64,000 nt of DNA from the NCBI GenBank assembly GCA_027924585.1, contig BSBM01001067.1, positions 3,164,001 to 3,228,000 on the forward strand, written 5' to 3'. This stretch comes from Larix kaempferi. Its lineage: Eukaryota > Streptophyta > Pinopsida > Pinales > Pinaceae. The notes below the pieces were generated by a model, which was given only the letters and a program-made list of their open reading frames with translations, did not search any database and was not told where the DNA came from. Position numbers and translations under genes: made by a program. Numbering within the stretch: position 1 is the stretch's first letter; the number at the start of each line of letters is the position of its first letter. Shown here one piece after another: positions 36,001-42,950 of the stretch.

Positions 36001-39000
36001 GAGAGGGATTCCGTACAGATCCGTACAGCAGTTCGTCCGTACAGCAGCATGCACATGTGAGGGCCGTACGGATTCCGTGCAGCTGACGCAGAGGGCCGTA
36101 CAGCTGCGCAAAGGGGCCGTACAGATCAGCAGGGTGTTCTCAGTGATTTGCAGAGGTTCGATTTTGTCAGGTTGGGTAAATCGATTTTCTGGATTGTATT
36201 TGTTTCATATCTTCATAATAAAATTTCTTCTCAGACTGCTGCACCGGTTTTCCCATCTTGGGTTTTGTCCTGGGGTTTATAGCCAAAAAGATTTGTGTTG
36301 TCTCCATTGATGTGATTGATGCTATATTTCTTTCAGTATTTATTTTCCGCTGCATAGTGAAGAAATCCATGTGTGGTTAATAGTGGCAATTGGGTTTAAT
36401 TAATTAATCTGGCATACATTAACTCTAGTGTGGATTTTAACGAAAGTTACACTGCACTCTTGCTGCTGTGTTATATGTGTTCTTGAAAATGACCATCTCA
36501 CCCAGATGCTGTCTCACTCACTCTGTCTTATGCTCTGTGTCACGCTTTATCTGCCAGTTTAATAGCTACCCCGTGTTTTTAAACACAAACTGCAATGACA
36601 TCATTTTGTCTAAATTTCAGCTGAATGTCTTGTATCCACACTTTCAGGTTCAAAGAAAATTTGAAAACATGCTCTAAGGTCACATGTTTAGTATTTTGTT
36701 TTTGGATTTTCTCCCAACTGGATGAATTGCCATGTCCAAGAAATTTCTAGGAGATGCTTGAAAGGCAAAAGGGCTCCCTAGAAATGTAAAGAGATGGGCA
36801 TGCTGGAGCCAAGTTCATCTTCAGCTCTCAAGCTAGTTTGGAGTGTCCAAAACTCTTTTAACTGTAACATTGTGCATTGGCCCATTCAATATTGGACCTT
36901 GATGCCTTACAAAAAATCTCAAGGCTTTCCATAATGTTGTCTACTAACTCCCTGTCCTTGAGGATGGTGAGAAATGAATCATATACCTTGTGTACATTAA
37001 CATGTTGTCATGCATTAGGTTTAGGGTGGCTAGTTGCCTTAATCAACCCTTGACCAACTCTATGTGCTGTGAGGTTTCCAAGATCTTCCATAGAGATGAC
37101 AGTAGAGTTGGTGCCAGTGGGCAACTCTGGTGAATATATGTTAGTTTTTAAACTTAGGTTAGTATCACTAATATTTTTTCCAAAGAAAACCTTGCAGAAA
37201 ACCCTTTGAATACTTCCCCATAATCCATAGATGATGGTAAACGGGGTAAACAGTCGGCCTTGATTACAGAGCCTGACCCCTAGGGGATCAAGAGAGTCGA
37301 ATTCGTCACCTCCCTAACTTCAGGGGAGAGATCTCATGTCTGGCTCATGACCACTTGCATCAACCCGTGGGGTGTGATTGATAACCCCTTTTAATATTTT
37401 ATTAGATAATGGGCAGTGGGCTTTGTTCCTTGTATTGATCACCGTGAAACATTCTGCTTTTGTATATTTGCATTTCATGGCATAATTTCGTGTCCTGTGC
37501 TACATTGTGCAGAGCTCATAAATATCAGATCTTAATGCTTAACACTAATTTCTAATATGGTATCAGGGCGTGGTTATGAAAATCTCCCCAACCCAGTGAT
37601 CTGCATGAGGCTATCCATGAGAGTATTCAATCTGTTGTTTAGGATCACTCCGCCGTTAATCTGCGTGAAAAGTTGTACATAACTGGTTGTGAAAAAATAA
37701 ATAAAATAGCATGGAGATAAGACTTCCAAGAACCCTATGGCTTTTTAATACGCCAACATGACTTCACAATATATGGATGTGAGATGCTGTGAAAGGTGTT
37801 TAGATCAAGTCTCTTCATGGACACAATTTCAGAACAATCATGACTAATTTTCAAACTGTTGAATTATTTCAGGGAGACACTGTTCGTGTGTTCATAAATC
37901 AACTGTACAAAACTGTTATGGTTCCCATTCAATAATAGTCACTATTAGATGATTCAACTAACGGAATTTTAAGAGATGCTATTTAGTAACTACATCAATC
38001 AACTCCAACAACCAGCTGAATCAGTCAACTAATTACTGTCAAGCACATGAATCCAATCCCGAAGTGAGGCTGAAGGCTGCTAATTCATGGAGGGTTCTAG
38101 GTGTGGTGGTGTTGGTGTGAGGAATGGATGGTTTCTATCTCGACTTTTGTCTATTCTGCCAAGCAAACTGCTGGACCACTGTTATTATCTAAATTGACAG
38201 TCACATTCCCACGAATTACCTTTTAAAAGTTTTAAAAGGGTTAAATTTATACAGGACAAAGTACCTTTATTGCTTAAAGGAATTATTATTAATTCCTTAA
38301 AAGGGAATAATTTCCTTATTGAAAGGACATAATTTTACTTCTTGGGTTCTATCACTCGGTGTGCGTACTCGACTTGCATATGTTTACAAGTGAAAACTAT
38401 AATGTGGAAACAAGATATGATTGATGTCTTTCATTGCCATGTCTTGTACAAGAAAAAGAACCCAAATACAAAAATAAAATAAAAATGATTCCAAAGACGA
38501 GAGGGAACTTGAGGAATCATAGGCAAATAGATATTGAAAGAGCTTAAGTTCCATCTTCATAATCAGGGTTCACCTCTGATGCATGGGACACCTGTGAGAA
38601 GCTACTTTATAAAACTAGTGGGGCTGGAGTTATTAAACTTGAAAAACAACTGATGTGATTAGAACCTCAAGATTTCGACTGATAAAAGGTTATTTGCCTT
38701 GAATCAAGGAACTACAATTGCAATTGGAGGAATGTGGTTGTGACTTAAAGAAAACAGGATAGCCATCTAATTCAGATTGTTCTAAATAATATGCATTCTC
38801 CGTATTTTTTAATCACTGTATCATGAAGAATTTGTTTGGTAATATTTTCCCTAAGAATTTCAATACTTTCTGTAATGAATTTAGACTCCAAACAACAAGC
38901 TCATGTGGCTCTGAAAGGATCTATTCTATACATTATTTCCTAGTTCTGAAAATAATTATTCCATAAATTATTTCCTAAATTCTTTAGAAGTAAATTGCAA

Positions 39001-39777
39001 TTGGAGGAATAATCAAGGAACTACAATTGCAATTGGAGGAATGCGGTTGTGACTTAACGAAAACAGGATAGCCATCTAATTCAGATTGTTCTAAATAATA
39101 TGCATTCTTCTTATCAAGTTATTGTTTTTAATCACTGTACCATGAAGAATTTGTTTGGTAATATTTTCCCTAAGAATTTCAATACTTTCTGTAATGACTT
39201 TAGACTCCAAACAACAAGCTCATGTGGCTCTGAAAGGATCTATTCTATACATTATTTCCTAGTTCTGAAAATAATTATTCCATACATTATTTCCTAAATT
39301 CTTTAGAAGTAAATTGCAAAAGAAATGGGACAGATAACCTCTTATAGCTACATTCTTTATTGTACGTGGGGCAGGTTCACGTGATAACATAGTTTAGGCA
39401 TTATGTAACTGCTTCCCATTCACTATGTGTGATGTGCATTAGAGGAAAAACCTTAGAATTTGAAATATAACATTTTTTTCTTTTGTTACTCTGTTGAGCT
39501 TTTGTTTTTGGTTCGATAATCACTTTATATATAGATCATTGGAATGGAGGCTTTGTTTGTAGGATTTTTATCTCTTTATTTGCTTTTCATCTACCTTGTT
39601 TGTGTTTTTGGGAGACAGGATATGGATCAGATGTTGAGTTATATAGGTGTTCCAAGTTGTGGACCACGCCATACATTACCGAATTTGAAGCGGCTTATCA
39701 AAACTATACAATCTGATGGGTTTCTTTGTCCTAAAAGGCCATCTTTTGAGAGCACTGGAAACCTAGAACATAGGTGA
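5840..39777 (+). CDS. VPS38: VPS38/UVRAG-like PI3-kinase complex subunit, 3' part (5 exons)
   Basis: Joining 5840-6069, 14938-15121, 15253-15419, 15558-15785 and 39619-39777 gives 321 residues plus a stop with no frame break; all four introns are GT-AG. The first exon encodes a charged helical stretch expected to form a coiled coil (RENELEAMQRRLDSQKRKM). The second continues it and ends near LSTRQQLMVTQVASLYPL. The third and fourth carry the conserved body (AAAIGYVAH, PLRYPIRLGGSRSYVQDYAP, VEFPLFLEGQ, SAYAVFLLNK). The last has GPRHTLPNLKRLIKTIQSDG. This matches, from memory, plant proteins annotated as UVRAG or VPS38, Atg14/UVRAG family. The family acts with VPS34, VPS15 and ATG6 at endosomes to make PI3P for vacuolar sorting and autophagy. 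The N-terminal part is not seen. Transposons occupy much of introns 1 and 4. No exon is broken, so the gene is probably functional if the upstream part exists. Confidence 0.88.
6253..6572. mobile_element. hAT-derived MITE, same family as the complete hAT at 30650
   Basis: The left end (CAATGTTGCAAACATCG, then GGCGAATATATTGCC and AGGGTCC) closely matches the left end of the complete element at 30650 (CAAAGTTACAAATATCG, GGCGAATATATCGCC, GAGGGTCC). The right end (GATATTTACAATACTT) matches that element's GATATTTGTAACTTTG. The flanking 8-mers GTTTGGAG and ATTTAGAG agree at six of eight positions, as expected for an aged target duplication. There is no coding capacity; this is an internal deletion product. 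Confidence 0.75.
6573..7690. other. Intron 1 sequence without recognised features
   Basis: AT-rich, stop-rich intron. A small segment at 6848-6890 has splice-like borders but would break the frame, so it is not called. Confidence 0.5.
7700..10530 (-). pseudogene. Decayed minus-strand coding remnant, possibly LINE ORF1, split by a hAT
   Basis: On the minus strand, broken open frames run from about 10527 to 9545 and resume from 8158 to about 7700 on the other side of the inserted element. They include a segment with PLDYEHLPFKSISVM near 9830, followed by a basic Ser/Pro/Lys-rich tail. The organisation (a hydrophobic domain, then a low-complexity basic tail) is like ORF1 of plant LINEs, but I see no zinc knuckle and no reverse transcriptase. 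Several stops and frameshifts are present. The family assignment is inference; the continuity across the hAT is supported by the element's exact 8-bp duplication. Confidence 0.3.
8159..9540 (-). mobile_element. Non-autonomous hAT element with perfect 8-bp duplication
   Basis: Ends CAATGTTGTCAGACTCG and, inverted, CAGTGTTATCAGACTCG (15 of 17 matching). GTTGAAAC is present at 8151-8158 and again at 9541-9548. Both subterminal regions are crowded with ACTCG/CGAGT motifs, the expected transposase-binding type repeats. On the minus strand near 8710 a short frame reads ESPGDDLSWLDKE, resembling the acidic C-terminal tail of the decayed hAT transposase at 17105, so this is likely a deletion derivative of an autonomous copy. 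No intact transposase frame. Confidence 0.85.
10814..11035 (+). repeat. 5' LTR of the young element
   Basis: 222 bp, TG...CA ends with a 6-bp terminal inverted repeat TGCTAT/ATAGCA. It includes a likely TATA motif CTATAAAAGCG near 10899. Confidence 0.93.
11037..11049 (+). other. Primer binding site (initiator tRNA-Met type)
   Basis: TGGTATCAGAGCC, complementary to the 3' end of plant initiator tRNA-Met, one base after the 5' LTR. Confidence 0.9.
11096..11930 (+). other. C-rich block with several overlapping open frames
   Basis: An abrupt change to very C- and CT-rich sequence, with few purines on the + strand. Three + frames and some - frames stay open for 170-230 codons simply because stops are rare in such sequence. 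Their products are low-complexity Pro/Ser/His/Arg-rich peptides, and internal units such as CGCGCCTCCCCACCA recur. It looks like an expanded leader or captured low-complexity segment, not a supported gene. At 11930 it switches to A/T-rich sequence up to about 12150. Confidence 0.55.
12334..13386 (+). CDS. Coiled-coil ORF of the young LTR element
   Basis: The only long ORF of the element. The open frame extends upstream to 12157 without an ATG; the first ATG is at 12334, giving 350 residues (409 if the upstream frame is used). The upstream part is extremely Lys-rich. From roughly 60 residues after the ATG a long heptad-like, Glu/Lys/Gln/Asn-rich stretch (for example EIIRLNKIVSDKDEELMQLR) predicts an extended coiled coil. 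The last 60 residues are more globular (QQINLGWIHPSTYQKLCSTL). There is no zinc knuckle and no protease motif. The stop lies 11 bases before the right LTR, at the purine tract. It may be a structural Gag-like protein or an unrelated packaging protein; function unknown. Not interrupted, consistent with the young age. Confidence 0.65.
   Translation: MTKFDIMSKEQKMLDQKMTQNHNTLMEVLQRLMQKKDQVGSPNVLDASSHIFTQEALAKNQNIKKEINNYEAEIIRLNKIVSDKDEELMQLRHKLESQELEVGQCRQQIKVLQQQNDDSKKTHKSEIAKSNKALSNNAEEIFRLRNHNKILVTKIKKLKNSWKIEQSLDDIEGKLLDKQEENSCIRSHNEDLKEQLKTSEVDRKSQVELIKKFQNDNRQLENKLEKIQNKNLNTQETKIQLPTQINALKATSENENDIVKVPYQHPNHKNRYLKKWEMSKDNDTNVIKFLDDTSVGNPISPQQINLGWIHPSTYQKLCSTLNSSYRHVSSAMTSQRTMRQNYKALRTKPF
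13398..13619 (+). repeat. 3' LTR of the young element
   Basis: Same length as the 5' LTR, with one mismatch by eye; followed by the TATTT target duplication. Confidence 0.93.
13690..14430 (-). pseudogene. Copia reverse transcriptase fragment
   Basis: Reading down from about 14430, broken minus frames give a Ser/Asp-rich linker (HPHEVRKTGTRSS), then GCKWVYKNKYKSNGS, the opening of Ty1/Copia reverse transcriptase, then KTFSPIAKW and NGWKVHQMDVKTAFLN. The conserved FLNG..EEVYM part is replaced by unrelated sequence soon after. At least two frame changes. No LTRs seen; a truncated fossil in intron 1. Confidence 0.8.
14431..14937. other. Intron 1 end
   Basis: No gene or repeat recognised. It ends with the acceptor of the 14938 exon. 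Confidence 0.5.
14938..15121 (+). CDS. VPS38: VPS38 exon (end of coiled coil)
   Basis: Acceptor TGCACAG at 14931-14937; donor CAG/GTTATC at 15121/15122. It starts in phase 0, which fits the phase-0 donor at 6069, so the two coding segments join directly (SAARGRLQ then EANRLLAGEG). It ends in phase 1. Confidence 0.88.
15253..15419 (+). CDS. VPS38: VPS38 exon (core region)
   Basis: Acceptor ATTTCAG at 15246-15252; donor CAT/GTGAGT at 15419/15420. The split glycine codon is restored from the previous exon. It encodes a serine-rich linker, then LTISGLQLF and KLGFFNDKQAFQSSAAAIGY, the start of the conserved membrane-proximal body. Confidence 0.9.
15558..15785 (+). CDS. VPS38: VPS38 exon (most conserved core)
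   Basis: Acceptor CTGCAG at 15552-15557; donor AAA/GTATGG at 15785/15786; exactly 76 codons. It holds PLRYPIRLGGSRSYVQDYAP and VEFPLFLEGQEPTRSAYAVF, the clearest family signature. It is followed by the 23,833-bp intron. Confidence 0.92.
15786..16647. other. Start of the 23.8 kb intron
   Basis: AT-rich, no coding or repeat signal seen before the hAT remnant. Confidence 0.5.
16648..19942 (-). mobile_element. Decayed autonomous-type hAT transposon
   Basis: The left end CAATGTTATCGGAACCGG and the inverted right end CAGAGGTGACCGATCCGG match at about 11 of 18 positions. Both subterminal regions are packed with CCGGT/ACCGG motifs (ACCGGACCGG near 16660, GACCGGTTC near 19860), as expected for hAT ends. 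The flanking 8-mers do not match, so the right border is approximate or has been altered. It encloses the broken transposase at 17105-19287. Confidence 0.65.
17105..19287 (-). pseudogene. Broken hAT transposase
   Basis: Minus-strand frames in order: a degenerate BED zinc finger at 19287-19100 (the first Cys pair is lost; HRIKQHLADARGNVEPC remains), an acidic linker, the DUF659-type core with MSDGWSDGKSRTILNFL near 18520, then a jump. The TDNAANY and CAAHC segments are missing between QIIMGF and VLSLMRKN. After that come MVDGDKPAMGF and, near 17420, CERNWSVFERIHTKKRNRL and the dimerisation region, ending in an acidic tail. Stops, frameshifts and a deletion of the second catalytic Asp region make it inactive. 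It is related to, but clearly diverged from, the transposase at 31186. Confidence 0.85.
19943..20449. other. Intron sequence beyond the decayed hAT
   Basis: No supported gene. It has short open frames on both strands that I do not recognise. Confidence 0.4.
20450..21730. repeat. Region of recurring GAAGCCCTTG and TTGATGATG motifs
   Basis: Short motifs such as GAAGCCCTTG, TTGAAGCCCT, CCTTGTTGATGATG and GACCCATT..GTGGTCATT recur many times with varied spacing over about 1.3 kb. Moderately long minus-strand frames exist but give low-complexity peptides. It looks like a degenerate minisatellite; I do not see transposon domains. Confidence 0.5.
21731..22935. other. Unassigned, LTR-like features
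   Basis: CTATATTTATACACCC near 21887 could be a TATA box. From 22400 to 22880 short TACAGT/GATGATATACA motifs recur. No boundaries or coding domains seen. It may include an old LTR. Confidence 0.3.
22936..24207 (-). pseudogene. Copia integrase fragment
   Basis: Reading from 24199 down: the GAG-pre-integrase domain with HRRMGHLHHSTLRLM, a broken join, then the integrase core (LGLIHSDLCGPM, YYISFIDDHSRKTWIYFLRS, RSDNGGEYTSKKF, PYTPQQNGVAERKNK), i.e. the D-D-35-E residues are still visible. Then come GHFRIFGCLIYSHVPS and GIFVGYDETLKAFRLYLP. The linker toward the reverse transcriptase contains Gly/Ser/Thr-rich short repeats (VTGSSVSGTRSTRTSGTGTG). Reverse transcriptase, RNase H and gag are absent. 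Stops interrupt it near 23416 and 23950. Same family as the element at 43726. Confidence 0.88.
24208..25890 (+). pseudogene. Gypsy pol remnant lacking reverse transcriptase and integrase core
   Basis: It starts inside the retropepsin-like region (NFEVMIANGGTLPCKGKC, CDVVLGSQWLSTLGPILWDF). After a frameshift it reads YIGVFAELVGLPPSRD and then immediately LSSKNLAASTSEKEMMAIL, so the whole reverse transcriptase has been deleted. RNase H/connection follows (WQPYLLGNYFCINIDPQSLK, YKKGKDNLVADSLSR). The integrase part keeps CDTCQVNRG and the start TWIWTDISMDFIEGL, then jumps to QWYNTASKMTPYEAIYG, losing the catalytic core. The end is the chromodomain-adjacent region (CIHSVFHVSCLTK). The purine tract AAGGGGGAGGGGA at 25895 precedes the LTR. 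Confidence 0.88.
24215..24248. repeat. Perfect 13-bp inverted repeat at the Copia/Gypsy junction
   Basis: TGTTTGGCGATCC (24215-24227), an 8-base loop, then GGATCGCCAAACA (24236-24248). It lies where the minus-strand Copia fragment meets the plus-strand Gypsy fragment. Confidence 0.85.
25908..26312 (+). repeat. Gypsy 3' LTR
   Basis: 405 bp, starts TGTTAGGAACC right after the polypurine tract and ends GGTTCCTCACA, so the ends are inverted copies with one mismatch. Inner units with GTATTATATGTTCCATGG recur two to three times. No matching 5' LTR in the window. It cuts into the Copia reverse transcriptase that resumes at 26313. Confidence 0.85.
26313..28931 (-). pseudogene. Copia gag-pol remnant, truncated by the Gypsy LTR
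   Basis: From 28931 down: Gag (UBN2 type; MLTSSNYFLWKARTEDVLRS, ENELITLNPSDFPCIQAYLS), a basic linker, a zinc knuckle split by a frameshift near 28090 (C-N-F ... GKDNRDEAKC), and a protease with WPVDFGASYHM, where the catalytic DSG/DTG has become DFG. A GAG-pre-integrase piece (LNYCSLQQLCKENMAIGLPM) runs directly into the post-integrase segment DIIIRRDVKFDE, so the integrase core is deleted. Reverse transcriptase follows (VHQMDVMSSFLHRELQEEIY, VLYVDDLFLTGND) and stops at the Gypsy LTR. RNase H is lost. Confidence 0.87.
28932..29257. other. Likely leader or LTR remnant of the Copia at 26313
   Basis: A duplicated short unit TTGATCCACATGG occurs at about 29054 and 29079. No LTR border or primer site recognised. 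Confidence 0.3.
29258..29324 (-). ncRNA. tRNA-like segment, probably a SINE head or tRNA relic
   Basis: On the minus strand an A-box-like TTAGCTCACTTGG (from 29321) is followed about 35 bases later by a B-box-like GGGTTCAAGTCC (to 29265). The spacing suits an internal Pol III promoter. The TTACTT..AAGTAA anticodon-arm-like stem is present but the loop is not a normal 7-mer, and the acceptor stem does not pair well, so it is not called as a functional tRNA. Confidence 0.45.
29455..30566 (+). pseudogene. Copia reverse transcriptase to RNase H, 5'-truncated
   Basis: It begins inside the reverse transcriptase (EEQVYIEQPEGFEVES, LYGIKQAPRAWY). A deletion follows and then LILYVDDLFLTGDE with an in-frame stop, FEMKDLGLMHYFLGLEVW and another stop. 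From 29784 a clean 262-codon frame carries the thumb and RNase H (YLVNTRPDISFAVNSL, GFTDADWAGCVEDWKSTSGC, SWFSRKQKSVAFSSAEVEYM, SKHIDMQYHFLRDCVQRG, VANIFTKAL) and stops just before the purine tract GAGAGGGAG at 30558. The 3' LTR follows. Confidence 0.9.
30791..31084. repeat. Tandem duplication inside the hAT
   Basis: TTTTCTAAACATCTAAAGCA begins at 30791 and again at 30935. Both copies end AATGAATCGTGTCC (30919 and 31084). The second copy has small insertions. It lies 3' of the transposase gene. Confidence 0.85.
31186..33865 (-). CDS. Intact hAT transposase (3 exons, 811 aa)
   Basis: Exons on the minus strand: 33865-32167, 32037-31896 and 31780-31186. Both introns (129 and 115 bp) are GT-AG and restore phase exactly, so the product reads through with no stop. 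The start is the ATG before PKTLDPFWDY, chosen because the upstream part of the frame has no family likeness. Residues 5-55 form a BED zinc finger (C25, C28, H42, H49/C54). The DUF659/catalytic core has MSDGWTDTKGRTLLNFL (D224) and VVQVITDNAANY (D285). CAAHC lies at 309-313. Exon 2 encodes CERNWSVFEKIHTKKRN (near 597-613), the conserved C-terminal region, and exon 3 completes the dimerisation domain. Residues after about 690 are an unusual Pro/Arg/Gly-rich tail with RGRG motifs. The role is cut-and-paste transposition of its own element in the nucleus. Confidence 0.88.
33938..35490 (-). other. 5' region of the hAT transposase gene
   Basis: No further transposase frame seen. At 35095-35330 a GC-rich stretch has recurring CTGTCACGAACC/CTCTCGGCG units. 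It probably holds the promoter and 5' untranslated leader of the transposase gene. Confidence 0.4.
35985..36140 (+). promoter_or_regulatory. Cluster of CCGTAC motifs in the Copia LTR
   Basis: Seven GTAC cores in about 150 bp, nearly all as CCGTACAG or CCGTACGG. GTAC is the core of plant copper-response elements bound by SPL7-type factors, but it is also a short palindrome that can be amplified by simple duplication. Regulatory meaning is inference. Confidence 0.35.
36431..38700. other. Intron sequence with an old LTR-retroelement relic
   Basis: At 37558 TGGTATCAGGGCG resembles an initiator-Met primer site and follows an LTR-like stretch (from about 37200) ending in AATTTCTAATA. No coding domain follows. 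The rest is AT-rich and unassigned. Confidence 0.4.
38702..39318 (+). repeat. 309-bp tandem duplication before the last VPS38 exon
   Basis: AATCAAGGAACTACAATTGC starts at 38702 and again at 39011, and the following 300 bases match closely with a few substitutions and one short insertion. It ends 300 bp upstream of the terminal exon. Confidence 0.9.
39619..39777 (+). CDS. VPS38: VPS38 terminal exon and stop
   Basis: Acceptor GAGACAG at 39612-39618. It is in phase with the exon 23.8 kb upstream (AVFLLNK then DMDQMLSYIGVPSCGPRH). It encodes 52 residues and a TGA at 39775-39777. NLKRLIKTIQSDG is the usual C-terminal helix of plant members, and the length beyond it is short, as in relatives. Confidence 0.88.
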   Translation, partial: DMDQMLSYIGVPSCGPRHTLPNLKRLIKTIQSDGFLCPKRPSFESTGNLEHR

Positions 39778-42700
39778 TTGTTCAGTGCTTTCATTTCTGA
39801 TCAAGGTTAAGAAATATGTTCTTTAGGTACTCTCCGTGGAGCTATGTTCCTGATATTTGGGATTTTACATGAAGTGTACCAGTAGCCATCAGAATCTAAG
39901 AATGCAAGCGTAATATTATAAATGTTGCAGTGCTGCACTAATATGGTGCCTCCTTTTTAGCAAAAGCACCTGCAGAAGCAACATTTCCAATCTGTGCAAT
40001 TGTTGGATGCCCAGCTTCTTTGGAAGAAGAAATTTGAAATTTCTCAGTCAATGTATCATTACACCCATTGCACTGTCCTTGTGTTTTATTTCTTTCCATA
40101 GTTCCAAAAATTCCCCACTGTTGGTGAAATTTCTGCCCTGAAATCTGTGTTTCTGGTACAGATGTTTAGCTTTAGCCTCTCTATACAACTTGAATGTGTC
40201 ACCATAAAAACAACGTTTCAGTTCCATTTGACTCAATTATGGGTTCCAGATCTGACCAGAGAAACTATTATTTAGCACTCTTCAATTCCAGTAAAGCTTC
40301 CAGGTTTGGTCACATAAAACTGTTATTGGAATCTACATATTAGGAAGGTGCATTCACATGTAAGTTTCATGAATGTCTTGTTTCTAAGCTGGACTGTTTT
40401 ATTATTTTTAATTTCCACATTTCTAATGGTTTTAAACACTGCTGGATGCATGCAAATGCATATTCTTCTTCTCGATGCATGCTGTATTTGCTGGATTTAG
40501 CTATTTGCCGTCTTTAGTGGTTCCAACAAAGAAGTTTAGTGATCTCGTTCATTGTTGATCTTACATATTTTGTCGAACACTGCATTGAGACGGAGATATG
40601 CATTTTAGAGAAGTGATCTCCTTATTGAAGAATATCAGGTGAGAAATTGTGTTCTTTGAATTTAAGTGTACATACCCATATGAATTAAGCACCTTTACAA
40701 GGATGACATGGTTTGAAATAGACTAGAGTGAATATGTACTAGATGGTAATTTGCTAAGAAGCAGTAAAATTTGAAATAGGTAAAATTGAACTAATCTTGA
40801 GAGGGAACAAATTTATCTTTTAATTGGCCATTCCAGCACCTATCAAATAAGTGTTATATTCTGCAGAAGGCAGCCTAGTAAATCTTTAAACAGAATAGGG
40901 GACTGTCGATTTTATCTCTTTCTCAACTTCTTTTGCTTGCTGTCTGGTCTAGAATCATTGTATGTCAGGTTCAGTTTTATATAAATTTTCTTTGGACAAA
41001 AGGGTTACTCACGCAGAGATTCAACATTGGATTGCTTCTCATGTTACTTCTCTTGCTCTAAAGCTCAGGCAGTTATTTTCTTTGGATGAAATGTTTACCT
41101 AGAGAGAAGTCTAAGGAGAGGTCAAACATTGGATGTAAGTAAACACTTACATCCAAAGAAAGGACAAGTGTTCCAATATGTAAATCACCCAAAGAAATCA
41201 CACTTAGAACGTACCCCAAGCAGAGGGGGAAATGACTACAATTTCAAAATGAACATGCTAGGGAGAGAGCAGAGGTTTTGTACACAAGGAAGGTTGAACA
41301 GTCCAATGTCACGTAGACCCAAATCAGTTACACTTACATTGTGCCTTGAGCAAGAGGAGAAATGACATAAACTGTCAGAATGCACATGCTAGGGCACAGG
41401 CAGAGGTGTTGTATACACAAGTCTATGGGGTAAATTGCCCTTTTGTAAGACCATTTGTGCAAAAGCCTTAGGAGGAGACAGAGTGTAGGGGAGCAAACAA
41501 CCGTAAGGTGAGTTAATCCTTGAGCAAAAAAGCATTTAAGTTGAATGGAATTGACACCCTCGACAAATTGGGGCCACCAAGTCATATTAGTGAACAATCT
41601 CCCATACCCCATTCTCAAGAGCGAAGGGAGTTTAGGGTTTGTTTACTCATAGAGAGTGAGAAGAGATCTTCTAGCAGAGAGAAGAAAACCTTAAGATGAT
41701 AGGGTTTAGGAAAAGTTATGAGTGTAGAGGCATCTCATTTGGCAAAGTAAACTTAAGGAGGGTGGAGAGGAATAGAGCTCTCTAATGAAGGGAGAACTTA
41801 CACAAGTAGATTGGAATATTGAGCTCTCCATTGAAATGAGAACTTACACAAGTGGAGAGAGAGGGAGTTTTGAAACAAAGAAGACGACAATCTTTATACA
41901 AATATAGTTCCCAAGGGAAGGAATGGATCATGATTGAAGATAGACTCTAGGCCCAAAGTGGATCATGATTGAAGATAGACTCTAGGCCCAAAGGAGGTTG
42001 TGTATGTTTTTGGGAGAGTAATGGTATAATTGGAAACATTAATAGCCCATATCAAGAATGTCTAGATAGAGAGCATTTAAGCATCCCTACTCGCAAGGAT
42101 AAAGATCATAACACATTCCATATAATTGTACTATTGATCTAGACTAGTTGTGACCAAAACACTTCTTTGAATTAGATTCATTAGAAGGGCTACAAATGCA
42201 TATCAAGTGAAAGGATTGAATTGAGAATCTAACATGGGAGGGTTAGCAAAAGAACATTGAATTGGAACAATAATAATGAAAAATAGAGTATTGATGGGAA
42301 TCGTAATTGAAGAGAGAAGGGAAGTGCCTCTAGACTTAGTCTTGGAGACATGAGAGAAAGTTTGTGCATCATGCTTTAATAGAGTGAACCTTTTTCTTGT
42401 GAAGAAAGAGGAGCCCGCTTGCAATAGTACATGACTATAATAGTGAAGTTAGGGATGATCTAGGAGCATGCTATCTTGTAGGCCCTAGGGTGATGTCAAA
42501 GGAGGCAACATTGAGTGGATTTTTCTTTGCTTTGTCAAGGCACATTATTGATTTTGACTAGTATGTGTAATGGTGAGGTGAGGCTAGAAAAGCACTCCAA
42601 AGCATTAGGAAGCTTGAAAATTTAATGGAGAGGCCTATTTGCTTAGGACAAGAGCACAAGATGTCAAGTATGGATAGACCTACATTGAGGGAGCAAAGTT

Positions 42701-42950
42701 CCCCAAGAGTAGTATATGGTTTGGATGATAACTTGAAAAAAATCCACGTGGACTTGAGGGTTGAGTACATGAGAGGTGGTTTTAATGAATTAGTAGGCTC
42801 AAGGGAGGCTTCATGTTGTAGTTTGGAGGGAATCCGAGTCTCATCACATGGAGGGAATCAAAACTAACTACAAGTTTCACTTGCTCTTTCTCGTATGAGG
42901 TGTAGCAAGGTGGGATTGGCTCAATGATGGTTAATCAAAATATACCTTAT
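39778..42950. other. 3' flank of the VPS38-like gene
   Basis: It includes the 3' untranslated region of unknown length; I see no clear poly(A) signal. Around 41190-41430 a stretch with GAAATGAC..ACATGCTAGGG..GCAGAGGT occurs twice about 155 bp apart. No gene supported. Confidence 0.45.
41924..41993 (+). repeat. 35-bp tandem duplication
   Basis: TGGATCATGATTGAAGATAG starts at 41924 and at 41959; the two units are identical by eye. Confidence 0.85.

Larger units (their letters stand above)
30567..36430 (+). repeat. Copia 3' LTR, interrupted by the complete hAT
   Basis: It starts TGTTAGAAAGTGGC right after the purine tract, runs 83 bp, is interrupted at 30650-35651 and resumes at 35660 after the hAT target duplication. 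Further in are a repeat-rich leader with GTAC motifs, AATAAAATT near 36215 and a pyrimidine-rich U5-like part. The right end near 36430 is only estimated: no second LTR is available for comparison. Confidence 0.6.
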
